A stretch of 10,107 nucleotides of DNA from contig JAKAXF010000016.1 of NCBI GenBank assembly GCA_021816645.1, positions 1 through 10,107 of the forward strand. The letters are read 5' to 3'. This document shows positions 5,846-10,107 of this stretch, piece after piece. The DNA comes from Microcaldota archaeon. Its GTDB lineage: Archaea; Micrarchaeota; Micrarchaeia; Micrarchaeales; Micrarchaeaceae. The translations under genes were made by a program, and so were the position numbers. Every line of letters starts with the position of its first letter. The first letter of the stretch is position 1. A model generated the notes under the pieces. The model was not told the origin of the DNA, made no database searches, and saw only the letters and a list, made by a program, of their open reading frames with translations.

Positions 5846-7323
5846 AGTTCCAGCCTCTTTCTCGTTCTGAGCCACCCTATCTCGTTCTTGTACAGCGTTG
5901 TTAGCGCATCTATCTTGAGCGACCTGAAGAGCAGCCTGTCTAGTCCGGCTCCCCACGCGAGGACTGTCTTTTTAGTGCCGAGCGCCTTGGTTATCTCCTT
6001 CCTTATTATACCGGCCCCAACAAGTTCTATCCAGTCCTTCCTCTCCTTGTCGTAGTATAGTGCCTCCAGTCCGGGTTCCACGAACGGGAAGTAAGAAGGT
6101 TTAAACATAAACTCATTCGCGTTGTTTACATCAAAACCCAGGTTCTGGTAGAAGCTTTTGAGCGTGTATATAAGGTGCGCCAGATTCAGATTGTCCCCTA
6201 TTATTATACCGTCTGTCTGGATAAGCTCGGCGAGATGCTTGTAGTCTATGCTCTCGTTTCTGAACACCTTCCCTACCGAGAACAGCTTGAGCGGGTACTC
6301 GCTTTTTACATCGTTGGCGAACCTGTACATGTAGTGCGCCGATACGCTTGTAGAATGGGTCCTTAGCAGGGCCTGCTCAGCGAGCTTCTCCCTCCACACC
6401 TTCTCCCAGCTGCTCTTATGCATTCTCTTGACCCTCTCGAGCAGAGCGGCGTCCTCTATTCCTATCTCCTTCGGATTTGACAGAAAGAACGTATCCTGCA
6501 TCTCCCTGGTCGGATGGTCCTGCGGTGAGAACAGCACGTCGAAGTTCCAGAACGCCGATTCTATTATGGGTCCAGAAACCTCCACGAAACCCATGTCGAG
6601 CCATACGCGCCTTACATAGTTCACGAACTCCCTTACCGGATGCAAACGTGCAGAGTAGGTTTCTTCAGACGGCGCGCTTATGTCATACCTTTTGAGTGCG
6701 CTTTTCTTCCAAGCTCCCGAAGTGATTATGCCTTTCGTGAGCTGTCCTATCCCCTCAACCTTCTCGGCCTCTAGCATCTTCCTGCCCTCGTCAGTTATAG
6801 AGATACCACCCACCGTGCTCCTCTTCGTTATAATTATAAGCTTCCTCTTCTCGAGCGCTTCCATCTCACTCTTGTACTTCGTTCTGATTGCGGCCGCGTC
6901 ACCACCCTTGCCCAGTTCCTTGAGAGCCTTCCTAGCCGTGTACTCGAAATCTTTCGCAGCAGCTTTGCTCCCTTCCGTGCTCAGCCTCACCATGTTTCCC
7001 TCTATAGTTATCCATCCATTTTTCTTTGCCCACATAAGACCTATTTCGTCTTTAATATTGGCAACACTCTCCTGCCCGCTTTTACTCAGGGACCTTACGA
7101 GATTCTCCTCGGGAAACCCGTCAAGATACTCCTTGCCTTCACCGGTAAGCTCCACGACTAGCGTTTCTTCCTTAGACGCATTTATAGCGTTTCTATCACG
7201 CAGCGTAGCTATGGCCCACATGACTTGGTCAGTGCTCAAGCCGGTTCCATCGAGTATCTCCTCCACGTTGCACTCTCTTCTGTCTTTTATGAAATTCAGG
7301 AGTTTGAGTTGATATTCGTGCAA
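5842..7323 (-). CDS. pheS: Phenylalanyl-tRNA synthetase alpha subunit
   Basis: A 493-residue catalytic subunit of PheRS, of archaeal/eukaryotic type and length. The N-terminal half (about 1-190) is a series of winged-helix-like units, starting HEYQLKLLNFIKD, that would contact tRNA. The class II core follows: motif 1 region HPVREFVNYVRRVWLDMGF (228-246) with SGPIIESAFWNFD; motif 2 region LRTHSTSVSAHYM (320-332) and VGKVFRNESID (350-360); the Phe pocket KPSYFPFVEPGLEA (408-421); and motif 3 AWGAGLDRLLF (456-466) with Arg463. The usually conserved HLxEFHQxEG reads HLAELIQTDG at 363-372, with Asp371 where Glu is normal. The start is TTG, supported by GGTGG 4 nt upstream and by its position at the first helix; the next in-frame Met is residue 35. 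It lies 22 nt after the sequon-rich membrane protein gene. Confidence 0.96.
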   Translation of the reverse strand: MHEYQLKLLNFIKDRRECNVEEILDGTGLSTDQVMWAIATLRDRNAINASKEETLVVELTGEGKEYLDGFPEENLVRSLSKSGQESVANIKDEIGLMWAKKNGWITIEGNMVRLSTEGSKAAAKDFEYTARKALKELGKGGDAAAIRTKYKSEMEALEKRKLIIITKRSTVGGISITDEGRKMLEAEKVEGIGQLTKGIITSGAWKKSALKRYDISAPSEETYSARLHPVREFVNYVRRVWLDMGFVEVSGPIIESAFWNFDVLFSPQDHPTREMQDTFFLSNPKEIGIEDAALLERVKRMHKSSWEKVWREKLAEQALLRTHSTSVSAHYMYRFANDVKSEYPLKLFSVGKVFRNESIDYKHLAELIQTDGIIIGDNLNLAHLIYTLKSFYQNLGFDVNNANEFMFKPSYFPFVEPGLEALYYDKERKDWIELVGAGIIRKEITKALGTKKTVLAWGAGLDRLLFRSLKIDALTTLYKNEIGWLRTRKRLEL

Positions 7324-7327
7324 TTTG

Positions 7328-7332
7328 CCACC
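7328..7332 (-). promoter_or_regulatory. Ribosome-binding core (GGTGG) for the TTG start of pheS
   Basis: GGTGG on the minus strand, then CAAA, then TTG at 7323. The core is only a partial match to the anti-Shine-Dalgarno, but it supports the unusual TTG start because no ATG is available near the beginning of the frame. Confidence 0.4.
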
Positions 7333-7345
7333 AGCGTTGCGCCGT

Positions 7346-8125
7346 TCACCTGCCTACCCTTATATATGTGTAGATTATGAACAGCAGGATCAACAGAGCT
7401 ATGATTATGAAAGAGAAAATTCCAAGGTAATTGTATACGCCGGTGAAGAACGCAGATACCTCCGCCTGAAGTCCCTCGGTGATCACGAAAGTGAGCTCGA
7501 ACTTCGAGAGCGGCTCCCCATAGAACCACGATATGCTGCTCGTGTTGGCGTAGTTGTTGGTCAGGCCGCTCGCCGGGGCGTCGGGTATCGGATATACGGA
7601 AGTTATCTTGGCGCCGCTCGGAAGAACGAAGGTCAGGGTAGTGTTGAGCGGAAGAACAGCACCGCTGCTCCCGTGCTCGAAGTTGAACGTGCTGGTATTG
7701 AAGGTGTAAGCGAACTCCCTCGGCGCTATTCTGCTAACTGAGGTCACGTTTGGTACGTAATAGCTCATAAGGAGCTCGGCCCTACCACCGCTGAATTCAG
7801 TTATGAGCGGTCCAGGCAGGAATCTGAATCCGTATACTCCCTTATTTGTGTTTATTATGTGCTGCGTCAACATCGGTCCTATGAGAGACCTCCACTCCTG
7901 TATGGTTAGATTCAGCGCAACCCTGTCCGTAGAATACTGCTTCATTGATTCGTTGCTTATCTGTACAGTAAGTATCTCGGTTACCGCGGCACTGGTGTTG
8001 GTGTTCAGCGTTACCGTGGTGTTGAGATTTGTAACAGTGTACGAGCCATACGAAACGTGAACGTAGAGCGCCGCCAAAAGCAACGCGGCGACCAGTGCAA
8101 GGGCAAAAGTTCTCAGATTACACAC
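7346..8125 (-). CDS. Secreted, C-terminally anchored protein rich in N-glycosylation sequons (unknown function)
   Basis: A 259-residue protein of no family I recognise. An N-terminal signal or anchor segment (about 6-24, ALALVAALLLAALYV) is followed by about 205 residues rich in Thr, Ser, Asn and Val that look like extracellular beta structure. A single membrane helix at about 233-255 and a short IRVGR tail come last. The layout implies an exported domain tethered to the membrane by its C terminus. Eight Asn-X-Ser/Thr sequons occur in the exported part (N35, N43, N58, N72, N126, N143, N161 and N194), which fits an archaeal surface glycoprotein. The start is GTG with a TATA-like box centred 27 nt upstream. 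It heads the row of minus-strand genes leading to pheS, pheT and nop5; no functional link to tRNA charging is apparent. Confidence 0.78.
   Translation of the reverse strand: MCNLRTFALALVAALLLAALYVHVSYGSYTVTNLNTTVTLNTNTSAAVTEILTVQISNESMKQYSTDRVALNLTIQEWRSLIGPMLTQHIINTNKGVYGFRFLPGPLITEFSGGRAELLMSYYVPNVTSVSRIAPREFAYTFNTSTFNFEHGSSGAVLPLNTTLTFVLPSGAKITSVYPIPDAPASGLTNNYANTSSISWFYGEPLSKFELTFVITEGLQAEVSAFFTGVYNYLGIFSFIIIALLILLFIIYTYIRVGR
7360..7368 (-). promoter_or_regulatory. Possible internal TATA box for pheS-pheT-nop5
   Basis: The minus strand reads ATATATAAG, centred about 41 nt before the pheS TTG, predicting a leader of about 15 nt that includes the GGTGG core. It lies inside the last codons of the upstream membrane protein gene, so the synthetase genes may have their own promoter as well as read-through from upstream. 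Confidence 0.4.
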
Positions 8126-8138
8126 CCTGAATACACAT

Positions 8139-8165
8139 TAATTATGCATTAATAAATAATTATGC
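8139..8165. repeat. 9-bp direct repeat (TAATTATGC) in the divergent promoter
   Basis: TAATTATGC occurs at 8139-8147 and exactly again at 8157-8165, 18 nt apart start to start, flanking the minus-strand TATA box. AT-rich spacers repeat by chance, but the exact copies and their position make an operator possible. Confidence 0.4.
8149..8156 (-). promoter_or_regulatory. TATA box for the sequon-rich membrane protein (operon head)
   Basis: The minus strand reads TTTATTAA, centred 27-28 nt before the GTG at 8125, fitting a leaderless transcript. It lies within the spacer of a 9-bp direct repeat, so a protein bound there could compete with TBP. Confidence 0.45.
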
Positions 8166-8168
8166 CTC

Positions 8169-8176
8169 TTTATATG
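8169..8176 (+). promoter_or_regulatory. TATA box for pelota
   Basis: TTTATATG is centred about 39 nt before the ATG at 8212, predicting transcription start near 8198 and a leader of about 14 nt. No clear ribosome-binding core is seen in that leader. Confidence 0.4.
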
Positions 8177-8211
8177 CTCTGACGGTCTGATACAACAATC
8201 TGGGCGCTTAA

Positions 8212-9237
8212 ATGCATGTTATTAGGTTTAGGAAGATCGAAGGTTCTCTCAAGATAAGGGTGGACAACGCCGAGGACCTCTGGGCGCTGCAGAGGATACT
8301 ATTTCAGGACGACGTAGTGAAATCAGAGAGCATGAGAAGGTTTAGGCCCAGCGAGGGCGATGAGGGGGAAATGAAGGAAGTAGTGATAACGCTACGGGTT
8401 GAAAAAACGGAGCTCGACAGGAACGCGCTCGCGCTGAGGGTTACGGGAAAGATAGTTGACGGAAGACCGCTCGAATACGTGAAGCTCAACACCTACCATA
8501 CTCTGGGGATAGGCGTACACGACGTCGTGGAGATAACCAAGAAGAGCTGGCCGAACTACATCCTGAACGTCATAAAGGAAGCGGTTGAGGACACAAAGAA
8601 GCCGAGGCTCGCGGTAGTGCTGCTTGATGACGAAAAGGCGCTACCGGCTTACGTGCTCGGCTACGGGGTAGAATTCCTTAACGAGGTGTACAGCAAATTA
8701 AGCAAGAGGATGAAGCCGAAGGATTTTGAGGAACAGAAGGAAAAGTACTTCAAGAACGTTATAGAGGTTATAAGTAACTTCAACACAGATACGGTTATTG
8801 TTGCAGGCCCGGGCTTTACTAGGGAAGACATCAAGAAATACATAGAAGAAAAAGGGTTTTCTGGAAAGATAGGCAAGAGGCTGATATACGAAAGGGCAAG
8901 CGATACCGAAAGGACGGGGATGTACGAGCTGATAAGGAGCGAAAGCGTAGAGAATGCGATGGTCAAGGGCAGACTGAGGGGCGAGTTCAAGACCATGGAG
9001 GAATTCCTAAGCGCTCTCAACGTTGGCAAGGCGGGATACGGATTGGACAGGGTGCGCGAAGCAGTAGAGAACTACGAAGCTAACATCATACTCGTGAACG
9101 ATTCTGTGCTTGGAAATCCCGAGGTACAGAAGACCCTTTCGGAAGCGGAGGAACACAAAATAAGAATAATAATAATAAACTCTTCGGGAGAGGCGGGCGT
9201 ACAATTGCACGGTTTTAAGGACATCGCGTTTACGTAA
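8212..9237 (+). CDS. pelA: Pelota (Dom34) ribosome rescue factor
   Basis: A 341-residue archaeal Pelota, paralogue of release factor aRF1. With an EF1A-type GTPase it binds stalled ribosomes with an empty A site and, with ABCE1, splits them. The N-terminal Sm-like domain (about 1-125) has EDLWALQRILFQDDVV (21-36) and HTLGIGVHDVVEITKKSW (96-113). The central eRF1-like domain (about 130-260) has LAVVLLDDEKA, TVIVAGPGFTREDI (194-207) and GMYELIRS. The C-terminal domain has GKAGYGLDRVREAVE (272-286) and the LVND strand. There is no GGQ motif, as expected for Pelota and unlike aRF1. The usual GD after the N-terminal helix reads DD (33-34), and the end GVQLHGFKDIAFT is shorter than the common GGIAAILRF-type ending. 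The gene stands alone, divergent from the pheS operon. Confidence 0.95.
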   Translation: MHVIRFRKIEGSLKIRVDNAEDLWALQRILFQDDVVKSESMRRFRPSEGDEGEMKEVVITLRVEKTELDRNALALRVTGKIVDGRPLEYVKLNTYHTLGIGVHDVVEITKKSWPNYILNVIKEAVEDTKKPRLAVVLLDDEKALPAYVLGYGVEFLNEVYSKLSKRMKPKDFEEQKEKYFKNVIEVISNFNTDTVIVAGPGFTREDIKKYIEEKGFSGKIGKRLIYERASDTERTGMYELIRSESVENAMVKGRLRGEFKTMEEFLSALNVGKAGYGLDRVREAVENYEANIILVNDSVLGNPEVQKTLSEAEEHKIRIIIINSSGEAGVQLHGFKDIAFT

Positions 9238-9420
9238 ACATATTGTATTATTACCCCAGGAAGTCAGGTACTCCATTACCCAAGCCAATATCGGCATAAG
9301 TTGGATGTTAATCTTTAAATTCCTAGTCATACGCGCATATCGTCATATCCTCATGCAGCCCAAGAAAATATATATTTGATAAATTTATTAAATAACATAA
9401 AAGAAAAAGCGTGTGTCAAA
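9238..9420. other. Spacer between pelota and the CYTH-kinase gene
   Basis: A 183-nt spacer. The first part is of mixed composition, with no tRNA, C/D-box guide or hairpin terminator that I can make out. The last 60 nt are very AT-rich and contain two perfect short palindromes, AAATATATATTT (9366-9377) and ATAAATTTAT (9379-9388), next to the likely TATA box of the following gene. Confidence 0.5.
9384..9396 (+). promoter_or_regulatory. TATA region for the CYTH-kinase fusion gene
   Basis: TTTATTAAATAAC contains TATA-like octamers centred about 28-33 nt before the GTG at 9421. No good ribosome-binding core precedes that codon, so a leaderless or nearly leaderless message is likely. Confidence 0.4.
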
Positions 9421-10107
9421 GTGTCGATTAATTCAACCAGAAGGTCTAAAATTGAGATAGAACGGAAATTTCTAGTAGATACAAACTCCGTGCCTATCAA
9501 ATTAAGCACTGTGAAAAAGTATGAAGTATCGCAGTTTTATACAACACTCGAAGACGAGTACGAGGAGAGGGCGAGAAAGCAGGATGACAAATACACGGTA
9601 ACGACGAAGCGTGGCCGTGGTATGATACGGGAAGAGAGCGAGCACTATATAGGCAAGGAGGAGTACGGGCAGATGGAAAAGAGAAGAATAGGCTGCATTA
9701 TAGAGAAGACGCGTTATGAGATACCTTTCGGTAACTTGATTATAGAGCTGAACATTTACAAAGGTGGTCTTAGGGGGTTGGCTGTTGCAGAGGTCGAGTT
9801 CAATTCCGAGAAATCGAGCGGGGAATTTAATCCTCCGGAGTGGTTCGGCAAGGAGGTTACTCAAGACAGGACCTATGAAAATAGAAGCCTGGCGACCCTA
9901 GACAAGTTTGAATTATCAAACGGGCGTGTCATACCTGTGTTCAAGACTGATAAGGGTATAGCCGAGTCTGTAAGGCGCATACGTGAGAAGCTGGCTACAA
10001 TGGAACACGTGGTAGTCTTGGTGGCGGGTGGTTCGGCCTCAGGAAAGACGAGTGTCATAGCGAGCAAGATTAAAGAGGTGTTCGAAAATGAAGGTACAAG
10101 TATATCC
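9421..10107 (+). CDS. CYTH (triphosphate tunnel) domain fused to P-loop kinase-like domain, 3' end outside window
   Basis: An open frame of 229 codons runs off the window. The N-terminal domain (about 10-160) is CYTH: EIERKFLV (12-19, the ExExK signature), RAR (50-52), TTKRGRG (61-67), IREESEHYI (69-77), IEKTRYEIPFG (94-104), IIELNIYKGGL (107-117), AEVEF (123-127) and FGKEVTQDRTYENRSLA (142-158). Such tunnels bind polyphosphates or nucleoside triphosphates with metal ions. The position usually Asp in IELDxF is Asn111 here. A linker of about 35 residues leads to VVVLVAGGSASGKTS (197-211), a Walker A loop of uridine-kinase/phosphoribulokinase style, after which the window ends. The start is GTG 9421: nearby GTGs at 9411 and 9413 are in other frames, and upstream AT-rich sequence fits a promoter. 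Activity (triphosphatase, cyclase, kinase or a regulatory role) is not determined by the visible part. Confidence 0.85.
   Translation, partial: MSINSTRRSKIEIERKFLVDTNSVPIKLSTVKKYEVSQFYTTLEDEYEERARKQDDKYTVTTKRGRGMIREESEHYIGKEEYGQMEKRRIGCIIEKTRYEIPFGNLIIELNIYKGGLRGLAVAEVEFNSEKSSGEFNPPEWFGKEVTQDRTYENRSLATLDKFELSNGRVIPVFKTDKGIAESVRRIREKLATMEHVVVLVAGGSASGKTSVIASKIKEVFENEGTSIS

Noticed and set aside
6680..7312. Plus-strand hydrophobic, Ser-rich frame of 210 codons antisense to pheS
   Set aside because: The Ser/Leu/Phe-rich composition is the usual complement of a Lys/Glu-rich helical protein; the opposite strand encodes the PheS N-terminal domains.
9238..9360. Possible small RNA gene in the spacer after pelota
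   Set aside because: I looked for tRNA arms, C/D boxes (RUGAUGA with CUGA) and kink-turn patterns and found none that were convincing.
9502..9864. Minus-strand frame of 120 codons near the right end
   Set aside because: It lies entirely antisense to the CYTH domain, whose motifs read clearly on the plus strand.

Overview
The window looks archaeal. It carries an archaeal/eukaryotic-type phenylalanyl-tRNA synthetase pair (pheS and pheT), a Nop5/Nop56-family C/D-box RNP protein and a Pelota (Dom34) ribosome-rescue factor. Isoleucine is often coded by ATA and arginine by AGG/AGA. TATA-like boxes lie about 22-40 nt upstream of several start codons, and Shine-Dalgarno cores match an archaeal 16S 3' end (GGAGGTG, GTGAT). 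Base composition is near 50% GC in genes, with short AT-rich spacers. Compact spacing, many small membrane proteins and a shortened Nop5 suggest a small-genome lineage such as DPANN/Micrarchaeota. That placement is inference; no rRNA is present to settle it.

Left part (1-3275): a small basic-tailed membrane protein (minus strand) is divergent from two adjacent four-helix EamA/SMR-type proteins (plus strand), which look like two halves of an antiparallel transporter. A minus-strand DUF4870/Tic20-like membrane protein converges on them with only 3 nt between stops. It is divergent from a metal-dependent amidohydrolase of the MTA/SAH/5'-deoxyadenosine deaminase type. A Nudix hydrolase with a perfect Nudix box follows.

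Centre (3310-8125, all minus strand): an apparent operon, in transcription order a secreted or membrane-anchored protein rich in N-glycosylation sequons, then pheS, pheT and nop5. Gaps are 22, 4 and 17 nt. The nop5 gene has an ideal ribosome binding site and encodes only the coiled-coil and Nop domains. The N-terminal fibrillarin-binding domain usual in the family is absent.

Right part (8212-10107): pelota is divergent from the operon across an 86-nt promoter region that carries a 9-bp direct repeat. The last gene has a GTG start at 9421 and no stop before the window ends. It joins an N-terminal CYTH (triphosphate tunnel) domain to a Walker A P-loop of uridine-kinase type, the reverse of the order in plant TTM1/TTM2. 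This fusion and the truncated Nop5 are the two most interesting observations. I see no CRISPR array, insertion sequence, tRNA or rRNA gene.
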